From Mesorhabditis belari (Eukaryota; Nematoda; Chromadorea; Rhabditida; Rhabditidae), in assembly GCA_958450365.1 (NCBI GenBank), contig CAUEEP010000909.1, positions 1,172,001 through 1,236,000 of the forward strand: DNA of 64,000 bases. The letters are read 5' to 3'. Under the pieces are notes generated by a model that made no database searches, was not told the DNA's origin, and was given only the letters and a program-made list of their open reading frames with translations. Shown here one piece after another: positions 11,733-23,140 of the stretch. The position numbers were made by a program, and so were the translations under genes. Position 1 is the first letter of the stretch. Every line of letters starts with the position of its first letter.

Positions 11733-12355
11733 ATGGATATTAAAGAAATCGACAAAGAGGAAATCGTCGATCTGACAACTTCGATAGCCGAGAAATGTCA
11801 TGTTTGTGGGAAAATACCGGCATCAAAAGTTTATGGATCGATTGCGTGTGCGTGAGTGTTTCAAGAAAAACCTAGATTTAAATCTATATGAGCGATAAGA
11901 TTACAAGGAAACAAGTCGATCAATTTGTCATACCTAACTACCGAAATACCCGAAATAGATTTCATTCTTTCGGATTTCCCCTAAAATAGCAATCAGATCC
12001 TTTAAATTTTAAATTTATTGAAAAAAATAAAAAAAGTTGTTGGATCTGATGAAAAAGTGAAGTCTGATTGTCCTCCATCTCTGAGACCCTAGCTACATTT
12101 AAAAATATCTAGATTTAGACGAATAATGTGGTACAAACAATACACAAGCAATGCCCCTAGCACCACCGAGTTACCAAGTTTCCAAGTTTACCACCGAGCT
12201 TCAAAGTGCGACCTAGGCTATTTTGGAGCAAATTTTTCGTTGATTCCGAATATCTAGATCGTTTATGAATAATGGGTTCAAATTTTCGATTTAAATCCGT
12301 TTGAAGTTTGTCAGTTTTTGCGTTTGCACTGATTATCTGATTGCGCGAGTATCAA

Positions 12356-12472
12356 GTTCCAAAGGGGGATTCCCCCCCCCTAAAAGGGGAGTTAAAAAAG
12401 GAGGAGGGAATTTTTGAGGGGAAAAAAAAAAAAAAAAAAAAAACCAAAAAAAAAATCTATTCCCCCCCCCTT
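12356..12472. other. Homopolymer-rich block inside NHR-1 intron, probable assembly fault
   Basis: Runs of G, C and A (CCCCCCCCCC, then more than 20 A, then A-rich, then CCCCCCCCCC) replace about 190 nt that units 0 and 2 both keep here (parallel stretches near 8250-8420 and 26865-27040, including GTCGGCCATGGCGGAGACTT). Sequence on both sides still aligns with the other units. Confidence 0.7.
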
Positions 12473-13231
12473 TTAGTAGTTGTAAAGTTTTCTTCATGCG
12501 TGTCACCACTTCGGTGGCTTCGACATCAAAATGTCCAACTGATGGGAAATGCTTGATCAATCACATTGCTGCAGGTGATTCAAATCATTTTTTAACTTGG
12601 AAACATTTCAGGAAAGACCAGATGTATTAGTTGCCGCTACATTTTTATTTGTGACCAAGTTTGAAAGACAATATCACAGTGAATATTTGACCAAATTTCA
12701 TTCTCTTCTTTTATTTTTTTTCTCTAGCATCCCGCTACGATTTTTATAATAGATTTATCATGTGAAAATGCCTACAAACTTTTTTAGAAGAATTCCTGAA
12801 AGCTAAGTTTTTCGAAAAATCACTTTTTGTCACTTTTTTGAAGATCTAACTTAGACTCAAAAAAGTTTCGAGGCAGATGATAAGTTTATTATAAAAGCTG
12901 TAGAAGAATGTTAGAGGAACAAAATAAAGTAAAGAGATTGAAATTTGGTTGAATATTCACTGAGATGTAGCCCTTTAAACTTGGTCAAAAATAAAAACAT
13001 AACTTTCATTGGTGTGCACCTAGTAGTGAAGTGGATTCTTGAATTAGTTGTCATACTTACTAGGTAAAGGCATCAAGAGGATGTAGGCCTTTGGCATTTG
13101 ACCATGTGCAACTTGTAGAGTTCGACATGGGGATTAAAACGCTGGATTTATTGTCTACAAGTTGCATATAGTCACGTGTTAAAAGCACCCTTTTGGTGCC
13201 TTTCCCTAGCTAGAAGGCATATAACTTACTA

Positions 13232-13299
13232 TACCGGATAGCCCAGTGGTTAGAGCATCTGGAAAGCAAAAGGTCGAAGGTTCAATCCCTCTCCGGAAA
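13232..13299 (+). other. tRNA-like sequence (Pol III A and B boxes), unit 1
   Basis: TAGCCCAGTGG fits an A box and GGTTCAATCCC a B box, and CCGGA near the start can pair with TCCGG at the end. However, no seven-base anticodon loop with T33 closes on a five-base stem and the T stem is poor. I read it as a tRNA-derived relic or SINE-like sequence in the NHR intron, not a working tRNA. The same sequence lies at 27876-27943. Confidence 0.5.
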
Positions 13300-14215
13300 T
13301 CTTTCTTGACCATTCCTTACTTTATTACTACAATACTATCCTTTATTTTTTATAAGTAATGGCCTTCAAAGTACGATAACTAATTGAAAAACCTGAGTTT
13401 TTTCAATGAAAGATTTATTTTAAGTAACGGCACGTCGAAAAGGTTGCCAACTACGCGAGAAACGAGCCCAAATCGGTCTGAAACCTCGTGGAAGACCGAG
13501 ACACGATAAACTGATGAATTGTTTGAAAGAAACACTTTTAGCTGTGGCTGATGTAAGTTATAACACAGTTATAACAAACGAATTGTAGTATTTGAAGAGA
13601 GCTTGAGAGAACAGGTAGAGATAGCTGTAGCTAGGTTCAATGTAGCTGCTAAAGTATCTAATTTAAGTCAACAATTGTTTCAGAAAGAGCCTCGTCTTCC
13701 CCAACTCCCTCTTTCGACAATGGTCGTTGAGCCAGCTATCGATTCGGTAAGTTTCAGAAAATTTGTGTCAATCTATAGAAAACTTTAGAAAGAGTTGAGG
13801 CTTCAATCCGTTTGCTTCTCGTCTCCACTCATCTCACATAGCGGAGACTCGAAAAACATGATCAAAAACTTTATAAATCTACACAAGTTGTTTGTTTTAA
13901 TAAGTCAAACAATATTTGTTCTAGTTTATTGGCAAATGATGATTTGAGTCAATCGATGACCGTCGACTTTCCATTTTCACTTGATTGTTCAATAGGGAAT
14001 TTTCTCAAAAACCCAGCTATTGTATGCCCGCGTGTACCGGTGAGTGATGTAATCTTATTCTAAAGTGGTCAATGGGCTTTCATTGAAATTACTTGATCAT
14101 GGGTCACTTTGCTCCGCAATTGAGTCCCTAAGCCCCTCAGAAACTACCGCAGTTAAACGTCTTGTAGTTAGCCAATTCCAGCTCGTTTTACTATTTACAA
14201 AAAAATTATCCATAA

Positions 14216-15098
14216 GGGAAAAGCACCGAGTCAAACTGGCCTTTTGACTCGTGCATCTTATAGAATCGACCATGGGGAGCTCGAATCCGTTTTTAACGCT
14301 TCGCAAACGTGAGTTATTTGGCATAGAATGTTTACGCAAACTTACCGCTGAGATCTAATTTTCAGACTCCTTAAGAAGCTGCCATACGCTCCCCTAACCA
14401 CTGCTTCGGCGGTGCCACCGCTTCCGAATCTATTACGTTTTTTTGCCCTTCCCCGAATCCCACTCTCGCCAAACTTTCTTGCTTTTTAAAAAAACTATTT
14501 CTTTACGTATTTGCAATGAATAATAGAGTGAATACTATTATAGCACCTATAGCTTTCAGAAATGTGGCAACAAATCTTGAACTTTTCAAAACTGATCTAC
14601 TGATTCTGGTATTTTGGAAGGTTTCAGCTTTTGTAAATGGCAACCTGCAAAATGCGAAGGGACAAAGGGACAAAGAGTTGCAAAGGTTTAGCAAAATGCA
14701 AAGGGTTGCAAAAGTTTCCAGCGAATATCACTGACCGACTGAACCCAAACCCTTTGCCTTTTGCAAAACCTTTTGCAATCGTTTGCATTTTGCGAAAAAC
14801 CTTTGTGCCTTTGTCCCTTTGCACCCCTTTGCATTTTGCAGGCTGCCTCTTTAAATTATTGAAGCTACAGAAAGCGGGAGCGTGTGACAGCTTCTTAAGG
14901 AGTCCGACATTTAAAGGAAGCGTGTGACGGCCTGATAAGAAGCTCGAGATTCAATGTGATTTTCTATGCCAAATATTTAGCGTTTGCGAAGCGCTCTGCA
15001 AAAACTAAAAACGAATTCGTGATCCCCATGGCCGACTCTAAAGGATGGGCTTGGTCTCGAGTCAAAAGACCAGCTTGACTCGGTGCCTTTTTCTTGTA
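14216..15098. repeat. Long inverted repeat (about 0.9 kb hairpin) in NHR-1 intron
   Basis: The left end CACCGAGTCAAACTGGCC pairs with the right end GGTGCC preceded by AGCTTGACTC. Further in, GACTCCTTAAGAAGCTG (about 14360) pairs with CAGCTTCTTAAGGAGTC (about 14888). The centre is rich in GCAAAGGG/CCCTTTGC units on both arms (about 14640-14840). The same structure is present in unit 2 at about 29597-30432. It behaves as a foldback element inserted before the duplication. Short frames inside (14097-14339, 14503-14927) are by-products of the repeat. Confidence 0.7.
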
Positions 15099-15949
15099 GG
15101 CTCTTTTTAGTGACTAGAAAAGCCTTTCGCAATTTCAGCTAGGAATCCAAAGCCCATCAAATCCGCTAATTCCGGCGCATTGTGCAAATGAAATGCTCGT
15201 TCGGGTCTTCGTTCGCTTTTTGGTCGCTTTTGCCGATTGGTGTCGCTCAACGCCGGAGTTTCTCGATTTAGATGAAGAGGATCAGGTAGATCGCAAATTG
15301 TTAATCTCTATAAACCAGCTCATGACTTTAATTATAAACAATAGTGTTTGCCAGATGAGTTTTTAAATGCGAGGACCTAGTCATAATTGGGAAAGACGGG
15401 AAACTGATCAAACTTTTGATTCGATAACGTTTTTAATGGCGAAAATAAAAGACTAGACTCAGTGTTTCAAACAATAATTTTCAGATAAAGTTCTTTGCTC
15501 GGAAAATGACAATGTTTGTTCAATTTCAAAACTACTACACAACGTATAAGAACAAATTCGATGAGGGCCTTATAACAGCTTTTGGAATCAGGGTGAAGCT
15601 AGCCGAAATGTTGCATTTTGAAGAGTTAGTTATTACTGAGTAATTGAGTAAGTAATTTGTCAAATTTCAGTGCCAAAGAAACTTATTCCTATCAATTTGA
15701 TTGTGGAATGAATGTCGTGATCCCTTTAATGAAAAGAACTCAAATGGGAGACGAGGAGTATGTGTTGATCAAGAATATTGTCTTGTTTAGTTCAGGTTGT
15801 TGGGTAGTTCGCTTTTTTTTCTAAATTTACAGATTGCAGATCTCGACTACAAGGAAAACAGTGTGGAAATCATTCGTAAAGCCTTCAAGAAGTACGCAAA
15901 TGTTTTGCTCGAGGTGAGATTGAGTTTGTTGACTTGGGAAGGGTTATCG

Positions 15950-16190
15950 GACATTTGATAAGCGTTCCGCCCCTTTTGCCATTGGCAATCTAAATTTGAG
16001 CTCAAATATCTTGGTGTTGAGCTGTCCAATTCAAATCGTTTTTGTACTAGTCGATAGAGAAAGACTAGGCGCATCCAATGATACCAAGAATATTTCATTT
16101 GGACAGTCCATCACCAAGATATTTGAGCTCAAAGTTAGATTGGCAATCGCAAAAAGGGGGGGGGGGGCTTGCGTATAAAAGGTCCCAGAA
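15950..16190. mobile_element. Palindromic MITE, family M1, in NHR-1 intron
   Basis: Starts GTTATCGGACATTTGATAAG, has mirrored arms with AAATATCTTGGTGTTGAGCT and its complement, and ends in a run of G followed by AAAGGTCCCAGAATC. It occupies the intron before the penultimate NHR exon. Confidence 0.7.
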
Positions 16191-16566
16191 TCCTTGGGAA
16201 GACATGAAATACCAAAAGCTACCTTTTTACATTAGATCAAAAAGAGTTCAGTTTATATCAACCTTCCAATGACATAGAATTAACGTGTAGCATCTCAAGT
16301 CGAAGTACAGCGATGAAAATCAAGTGATCGCAACGTTCAACGATCTTATGATGATACCCAGATGTATGCAGGTGAAAACATAATTATCCAGATGCTATTT
16401 TTTGTCGATGGTACTTGAGTTAACACTATTCAATATAAATCATGAGTTTAAAACGATGTTCCAGAATTTGGGTGAAAAAATGAATCGACACTACTCATCA
16501 ATTGTCCTCACAAATTGTGGAAGTATTCGCGGCTCGCTATCCGAAGAGATATTTTGGCGGTTATGA

Positions 16567-16908
16567 AACAATAAATACATCTTTTAACATCAAAAACAGC
16601 ACCAAAAAAAAAATCAAAGAACCACAACACAAATGTTATAAATGTTGCGATAAATGCAATAAATATTTTCTGCGCTTTTGTTTTATTCGTTTTTGTTTAT
16701 TTGTTCGATCGGTCAGAGCCCAAACCGAGTTCAAGGTCAATCACTCGATGATCACAAGAAAACAGAGAGCATTTTTGTGATCCAGAGCTTTGGCTTCATT
16801 CCATTTGACTAACTTCGTTCGTTTGATGGAAACGTGAACTCCGATGTTGATTTGAGGAGGGTATAAAATTTGGAAATTCCTTTCCGATAACATCTAAAAC
16901 GTTAGCCA
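16567..16908. promoter_or_regulatory. Promoter region of the secreted Gly/Tyr-rich gene, with TATA box
   Basis: A TATAAA box at about 16862-16867 lies 42 nt before the ATG at 16909, preceded by GATTTGAGGAGG. The spacing is conserved in unit 2 (TATAAA at about 32190, ATG 32237). The rest of the 340-nt gap after the NHR stop shows no gene. Confidence 0.55.
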
Positions 16909-19244
16909 ATGAAAACCCTGGCACTTGTTTATCTTTTTGCAGTATTTTGTATTTCTCGTAAGTTTTCTTCTGTTGAATTTCAGTTAAAGTAGTGGATTTT
17001 AGTGGAAACAAAATCAACAAATGAACGCCAATCATTGGATTTAACTCAAAAAGTTGAGAATGTTAAAAAAAGAGTGAAACGAATCGCTTATCACATTCCA
17101 AGTTGTGAGTTTTATGAGTGTAAAATTAGTTTTGATCAACTTTTCTGTAGAAAAAGCTTTGCTAAAGTTTCCAATAAATGGAAAAGCGACTCCAAATGTC
17201 GATTGTTTTCAGCTAATGGTGATGAGACCGTGTTCGTTCCTTTGTTTGGTGAGTTCTCATTTTAAAACTGAATTCAAAATCTTGTCACTGTCGTGATTCA
17301 GTGAGTAAACAAGTCTAATCTAACAACTTGTAACAACTTGTAACAATCTAACAAAACAAGAAATCTCATAGTCTATCTGTTTGTTATTTTACAATTACAA
17401 ATAGATTTACAGAAAAGTTATCAACAATCAAACCTTAGGTCGATGGGGTCTATCGATTTCGTCAAACGTTGGTTTCGGAGGACTCTTTGGACATCGACGA
17501 TATGGTAAACATTCGATCAGAATATCCAATTGATCCGATTTTTTTGTTCAGGTGGCTACAGTGGATACAATGGGTATAATAGATACGGTGGTTATGGATA
17601 CACTGGCGTCACACCAACCCAGTATCGATATTTCAACTTAGGTCAACCGCTTGGACAATGTCAGGGTGAGTTGACAAGATAAGTGAACATGCTTATCGGC
17701 ATATAAAAATCGTTATGGATAAAAAAAACTTTTATATGCTATTTTAAATATAAATAAATACCGTAAATACTTTAATTGAAGCCCCCGCCCAAATTTGTAT
17801 TCATTTTGCTCCAAATTTGCATAATTTTCCTTTTTGCATCAATTTATACTGTATACTTCTGGTTCATTTCATTTGTTTCTTTATATTTTTACACTTTTTT
17901 TGTTGAGAAATTGTAAAACATTGAACTTTTCGATGATTTACAGCTTCTCAATACGTTTCTAATTGTTTTTTTAGGTAGAATAGACAATTTTGGCGACGGA
18001 TTGGAGGCGTTCCGCGACGGATTAGGATCGCTTCCAGGAGCTTGAGCGAGATCTTTTTGAGGAACAATGAGGAAAGCGATGTGGATGTAGATTTGATTGA
18101 AGTCGGAAGAAAAACGAAGCGGAAAACGATTGACATCAAGAAGAAACTTGATGTTGTGAAAATGGGTTGATCGACTTCTACTCACTCAGCTGCAAAGTTT
18201 TTCAAAATTGATCGGTCTTGGGTGCGCGGTGAAAAATTTCAATTGAAATGATTGTTTTGTTTGAAAGAAAAGAAAAACAAATGTTTCAACCTGCTGATGT
18301 TACTTGGAATGCACCGTTCAAAGCAAAGATCCAACAACAGTATGAGGATGGGATTTGACAAGACCCCAAAAGATGAAACGGGTGGTGGCAGTCCCAAGCC
18401 TCCTTCAATGGACGCTTGAGCTGCATTGTGAATGATTGGAACACAATCAGCCAGGAAACCACCTTAAATCTTTCAAAAAATTTGGACTGGGAACCGCTTC
18501 AAATGGAGATGAAGATCACTAGATTCACTGTTTCAAACTGGATGGTCCGATCCCTATAGGAATGCTTGCATGGAAAGATGAAGGATGCTTGCATGGAAAA
18601 AGAAATCGACGATCTTCTAGAACTCTTCGAATCGACAGGATTTCAGGATTTTCGCAAGGAAAATGATCCAGAAGAAGAAGTCGAGAATTTCGTTGATTCC
18701 GATGTTTCGATTGACTTTGATGTCTAGTTTGATCATTTTCAATTTGTTTTTTCTAAATTTTGTTGGTTATTTGCACTTGTTTTTGATGTTTATACTGTTT
18801 TTGAATAAAATGGAAAGAAAATTAGTTTATCGAACGAATCAATCTCTCAGTATATCCAACCTTGGTAACTTGAGATTTTTCAAAAGACCAGGTGAAGATT
18901 AGAAGCCCGCCTCTAATAGATGTCCCCTCTGGAGGGGGAGGGAAAAAAAATAGAAGCCCCGAGGCTTCAATTACAGTATTTACGGTATATAAATATTTAA
19001 ATAGTAATTACAGTTTAAAAACTCCTAAATGCCATCGAAACAATTTCCAGTTATCAGTTGGCTTGGCTACAATCAAAATAGAGAGCCGGGTTACCGATGT
19101 TACTGCACGAATTTGGGCTATTTCGAACATCGAATGCGAATCAACACACCATATTCGCCGTGTGATAACAGATTGCCAACAAATGACGTCATCGAATCGT
19201 GGAACTACAGATACACCTACTACCCCGGTTACTCGTATGGATAG
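16909..19244 (+). CDS. Secreted Gly/Tyr-rich, Cys-containing protein, copy 1 (intact)
   Basis: Exons 16909-16957, 17003-17248, 17439-17504, 17552-17665 and 19051-19244 join in phase into 222 aa. Signal peptide MKTLALVYLFAVFCIS, then a basic helical stretch (LTQKVENVKKRVKRIAYH), a Cys region (PSCEFYECK, LFCRKSF, SKCRLF), a GFGGLFGHRRYGGYSGYNG segment rich in Gly and Tyr, and a C-terminal block with Cys (GYRCYCTNLGYFEHRMR, PYSPCDNR) ending YYPGYSYG. I do not recognise the family. Secretion is inferred from the signal peptide. A 46-nt intron-like stretch (GTGAGTTT to TGTAG, 17105-17150) stays open in frame, and removing it would create a stop, so it is treated as coding. The large last intron contains a pogo-like transposon. 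Confidence 0.75.
17761..18985. mobile_element. pogo/Tigger-like DNA transposon remnant, unit 1
   Basis: Flanked by TA. The TIRs are CCGTAAATACTTTAATTGAA at the left and its near-complement TTACAGTATTTACGG at the right. The inside encodes degenerate pieces of a CENP-B/pogo-type transposase: a helix-turn-helix part near 18063-18230 (KRKTIDIKKKLDVVKMG, AAKFFKIDRSWVR) and, near 18360-18560, the C-terminal SFKKFGLGTASNGDEDH motif, both with stops. Transcribed in the + direction. The copy at 33078-34271 is at the same site, so insertion predates duplication. Confidence 0.75.
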
Positions 19245-20847
19245 TGTGATGGATTAATAAACAATATTATGGATGGATTAATGGAATGATGGATTAATAT
19301 TCTATGCCTATTGCCATCACATAAAAATGCAAATTTGATACAATGTTTTGTTACGAAATTGATAGACTTTTTGCTTTTGGGATCAGTCATACTCCTTTGC
19401 AAACCACAAATGTTAGTTCTCTAACTCCGAACGAGTCGGATCAGTGGGGATGCCTAGATGCCAACGACAAGCTGTGGTTATCGGATCTCAATTTCGGATG
19501 ATGTAATTTGTTCTCCTTTTCATCATTAGTTTCCCATTTTAAGACATGCAAAGCCTGTTTGTGGAGTCTTTGTGCAAAAAATCCAAATTTTGAACCACTT
19601 TTCGTCAATCAGCCCCGTTTTTCCGCCGGATTCAAAATCTACGCCATGATCACCTCCTACTGCATTGAAATGGTTATCGGGCCTTTTTCCATTGGCAATC
19701 TAATTTCGAACTCAAATATCTTAGTGGTGGTCTGTCCAATTTAAATATTCTTGGTATCATTGGATGCGCCTAGTCTTTCTCTGTCGACTAGTACAAAACT
19801 ATTTAAATTGGGCAGCATAACACCAAGGTATTTGAGCTCAAAGTTAGATTGCCAATGGCAAAAGGGGTGGGGCGCGGATCAAACGTCTCACAATCCATTG
19901 AAATTACACATTTCTTTTGTTGCTTGCTTTTTGCTGCGTTGTTCTGTGAGCCTCGGAATCGATGTAAAGTGATTCTTGTTGATTCAGCATCTAGTTTTAT
20001 CTGATTAGAACCAATTCCCAAATTTGGTCACTTATTTTTGGAAGCCAAAACCATTAAAGCTGTAAAGAATTTCTGTATTCATTGGTGAATTTTCAAATTT
20101 CTTACAATTAAAATAGTGACAAGTTCGAAAAAATTAACAATTTCTTTTAAAAAACTTGTGATCCTTTTAGATAAATGAAGTTTTGCAATGAAAACAAAAG
20201 CGACAAAAACATTCGAATAAGAACGCAAAGGTCATGAAACTGATTTTGAAAAAAAATAAACAAGAATACTTCCTTCAGCCCATAATGCAGCATATTTTCG
20301 TAGACTTACCTCAGATTCTGACTACATTTTCAGCTGTCTTTTCATCACTTTTATACTAAAATGCAGATTTCCTTATTTCCTACTCCTTTTTTGCTTCGAA
20401 AAATGTATCTTTTTGTGTTAAATTGAAAGAAATCAAATATCGAGTAAATGTTGTGAGTGCAAGTTTACTTTCTAGACTATCCTGTAGCCTCAAAGTGTAT
20501 GCTTCAGCAAATCGTTTGCTTGTTTGTTTCAGAAATCACTTACAGTGGAACCGTGCAGTCTTCTAAAAGATCCAGGAACATGCTTGTGAATCCCAAGTTC
20601 AAAAATCTGAAAAGAACCAAATTTTGAACCTTATGTTCGATTGTAAATGCAAGAATCTAGCGTTTGGCAGTAATCCCCAACAATGCACAATAGTAATGGA
20701 ATGAATTCTCTTTTTCATGGCTTTACTGCACATTCTGAATACAGGAATACACAAAAACTTCGTATTTTCAGTTGCTTTACTGAATGCGCTGAATAAAATG
20801 TTCGTGAAGCAGTGACAAAGATACAATTTTCATTCACAAACTAAGAA
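19245..20847. other. Intergenic region with M1 MITE (19672-19893)
   Basis: No gene recognised. It holds a family M1 palindrome: TTATCGGGCCTTTTTCCATT at the left, GCCAATGGCAAAAGGGG and GATCAAACGTCTCACAATCC at the right. A stretch of about 300 nt at 20150-20450 is absent from unit 2, where the flanks join at about 35437. The 200 nt before 20848 should contain the Kunitz promoter. Confidence 0.5.
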
Positions 20848-22003
20848 ATGCTCTTATTCATTTGTTTCCTATTTTTTTCCACGACTCTGAATGAAACGGT
20901 GAGTGTTCCAGCTCGCGGTAACATTGATTTGATAAAGATTTGAGATTTATTTCATCTATTAAAGTATCCGTAAACAATGGATATGATCAGATAGTATTAG
21001 GCTGTCCGAGAAGTCTTTGGGCATTTTATAAATCCGTTTAGAAATGAAAATTTCATCAATTGGCCTGGAGTTTTCCCTGAATAGACGTTGCTTATACACT
21101 TTTCTATCTTTTTATGCCAATCTAAACCCGTTTCCAAGAAAATTCGAGCGCAGAAAATCATTTTCAATAAAAGAAAAGGTGACAAATTTGATAGTTCGAT
21201 GAAAGGTGATATAAAGGAATTGGCTGAACCAATTGTTTCGAAAATTTGGCTACAAACCTAACTTTTTGTGCCCATTCTTTATTTATTGACGCCAACAAAG
21301 GTTTATTTAGACCAAAGTCCCTAAATCGTGTCATCGTGTCATCGAGTCGTGGCTCTTTTTAACTGCCCAAGTTCGAACTCCGAAGAAAAAGCTAGAAACA
21401 AAGCATTTCTTAAGATTTCAACGATTCTTTATAGAAAAGTAGTAGGCCTTTTTAATGGAGCAAACCTCGAATCAGTGAATTCATTCTTTCTAAATAGCTT
21501 TTTAAATGAAGCGTCCAAAGACTTATCGGCAAAAATACAAGTTTTATCTTCTTGAGCTTAAAATCATTTTTAGCCTGGTAACCCTCGTGCAAAATGCTTT
21601 CTCCCAGGAGATTCCGGTGATTGTCAGTGAGTTGGAGACAAGAGCAGAACCAGTTCTTTAGTTGGAAAGGGTAGAACATTCTATTTTAAGGAAAAGTTGC
21701 GAAAGTTTGGCTCATTAACTTGCTATAGGAAAGATCCCAGAGCAGGGCTTGGCTTTTATCTGGCCCTGACAGGCTTGGTGCACAGAAATGACGCCTGGAA
21801 CAACCATTATTGAGCTTCCGTGCTTGTTGCATGACTTGTGCTTGGCATCAGAATATTAGTTCTAGAAAACGGACATAAAATAGAGTATTTAGTTGCTCTT
21901 TTCAGTGCCAACATCACCCACTTCTACTACAACTAAGAACGGCAATTGTGCCTGAAATTGTTCTACACTGGTTGTGGAGGAAATGCGAACAATTTCGATG
22001 AGC
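20848..22003 (+). pseudogene. Kunitz-domain secreted protein, copy 1 (dead)
   Basis: Exon 1 (20848-20898) encodes signal peptide MLLFICFLFFSTTLNET. Exon 2 near 21573-21625 encodes PGNPRAKCFLPGDSGDC. Exon 3 starts at 21906 with ANITHFYYN but the next codon is TAA where copy 2 has CAA, and after NNFDE the sequence jumps to downstream spacer, losing about 230 nt including the last two cysteines. Both changes destroy the inhibitor fold. The intact paralogue is at 35844-37146. Confidence 0.8.
20996..21538 (-). mobile_element. Internally deleted mariner-like element in Kunitz-1 intron
   Basis: The left end TTAGGCTGTCCGAGAAGTCT follows TA. The right end, read on the minus strand, is TGCCGATAAGTCTTTGGAC, an imperfect match. 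The minus frame 21185-20997 ends ETGLDWHKKIEKCISN, resembling the C-terminal G-x-x-x-x-x-x-W-x-K-C-I pattern of mariner transposases. The catalytic core is missing. The same insertion is in unit 2 at 35991-36543. Confidence 0.5.
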
Positions 22004-23140
22004 AAAAGCAAAATGACGTTCAATTGCGATGCACAATTTTAATTTTAGTTTGTTAGAATAAACTTGGCCACAACAAACTTGGCCATTCAGCACTTGAGCT
22101 ATTTTGAGTCGGCAAAGTAGTTCTATTTTGATCTTTCGAAGCATTTTGACTCACAAACCGTCTGCTATTTTGCTCTGGTCCAAATTTAGATCAAGGACTC
22201 TAATTTTAGAAACTTTTATGCTAGATGGAATAATTTTCACAAATTAATCTTTAAATATCGGTTTGGATGACCAAAGTTTCATTCATAAACAACAAATGCG
22301 CAAGTACTCATTCAAAGGTTTATAAAATGAGTTGTAGATTTTCAATCGGGAAACTTTAAATAGATAAATATAGTCAAGATTAAGCGCTTCAATATTTTAT
22401 ATAACACTTAACACATTAGGATTGAACTTGATGTTTGGGAGCTAATCAACCAAAAAGAAGTCGCCGTAAATACTGAGCACCCTGTATTAATAAACCGTAA
22501 AATTATAAATTTAATCTTTAAACTATCCTTAAGGCTCTAAATTATGTTTAGATAGCTGGTCTAATATTATAGAAAGAATTGGTAACGTTTGTGTTGACGA
22601 AGCGTCAATCCGTTGTGTACTTGTATCACGAGCGGGCCTTATCATCATTTTTCGATCATTTTGTTCTAAGCGCTGGTTAATGCTAAAAATATGTGTTATA
22701 TTGTTAATTTGATACCCAAGCGCGCAGAAATAAACGTACTGGTGTCGAGATTTGAGCGTTTGTTTGAGAGTAAACTTGGACTACGCGACGCTCCTATAGG
22801 GGGTTCTTCTGTTAAACCTTTTACGGTATCTGCTCTCTGAATATCTTATGGTTTAGACTTTAATCTCAACATATTCAATCAAATATGAAAAGAAAGAAGG
22901 CGGTTAACTTTCGAGCAGTCGCTTTCAAACAGTTTTCAAAAAGACCCGTGTTTATATTATTTTGGAAAAACACAGCTTTTGCTTCCAAGCATCTAAAAGT
23001 TCGTTAAAAGTTTAGGTAGAGTTAAAAATATTCTTTCATTTTTACCACCCTCAACACACAAACTCTCAATTCGATTTCTTTCTTGCGTTCATTTTCTTTT
23101 TGTTGATTGTTCAATGATTCTAATGCTTTCTTTTTAGGAA
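22004..23140. other. Unit 1/unit 2 junction spacer
   Basis: 22010-22640 is Kunitz downstream sequence, repeated at about 37230-37855 and inverted at about 44640-45233. At 22645-22860 an M2 repeat arm follows (CAAGCGCGCAGAAATAAACG, GACGCTCCTATAGGGGG). From about 23040 (ACCACCCTCAACACACAAAC) the leader of RING copy C begins. No gene. TCTTTTTAG at 23137 is a probable trans-splice acceptor. Confidence 0.55.

Larger units (their letters stand above)
11733..16566 (+). pseudogene. Nuclear hormone receptor copy 1, DNA-binding domain damaged
   Basis: DBD exon 1 (11733 to about 11851) has MDIKEIDKEE and CHVCGKIPASKVYG. DBD exon 2 (12477-12574) has SCKVFF and KCPTDGKC. DBD exon 3 starts at 12612 with RCISCRY but then lacks about 62 nt present in copy 2, losing the RKCLMVGM helix. 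Hinge exon about 13427-13552 has KPRGRPR. Ligand-binding exons follow: SQSMTVDFPFSLDCSIG ... NPAIVCPRVP (about 13930-14040), LVRVFVRFLVAFADWCRSTP (15140-15287), KFFARKMTMFVQFQNYY (about 15485-15627), EEYVLIKNIVLF, and last exon NLGEKMNRHYSSIVLT ... SEEIFWRL, stop at 16566. The LBD frame stays open but the DBD is broken, and a homopolymer block interrupts intron 1. The family is the divergent nematode-specific NHR expansion. The loss could be real or local misassembly. Confidence 0.72.
8511..22640 (+). repeat. Segmental duplication unit 1
   Basis: Order: RING B, chemoreceptor remnant, NHR-1, secreted-1, dead Kunitz-1, spacer. Gene starts recur in unit 2 at offsets of 14,544 (RING), 14,371 (NHR), 15,328 (secreted) and 14,996 (Kunitz) nt. 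Offset changes are explained by the mariner in unit 2 and by deletions. Confidence 0.85.

Noticed and set aside
12333..12560. Overlapping + and - frames full of Lys or Phe runs
   Set aside because: They translate the homopolymer block at 12356-12472 and exist in neither sister unit.
14503..14927. Frames on both strands around the GCAAAGGG repeats
   Set aside because: By-products of the inverted repeat. No motif, and codon content follows the repeat.
17889..18185. 98-aa minus ORF, identical in both units
   Set aside because: Antisense of the pogo-like transposase HTH region; conserved only because the block was duplicated.
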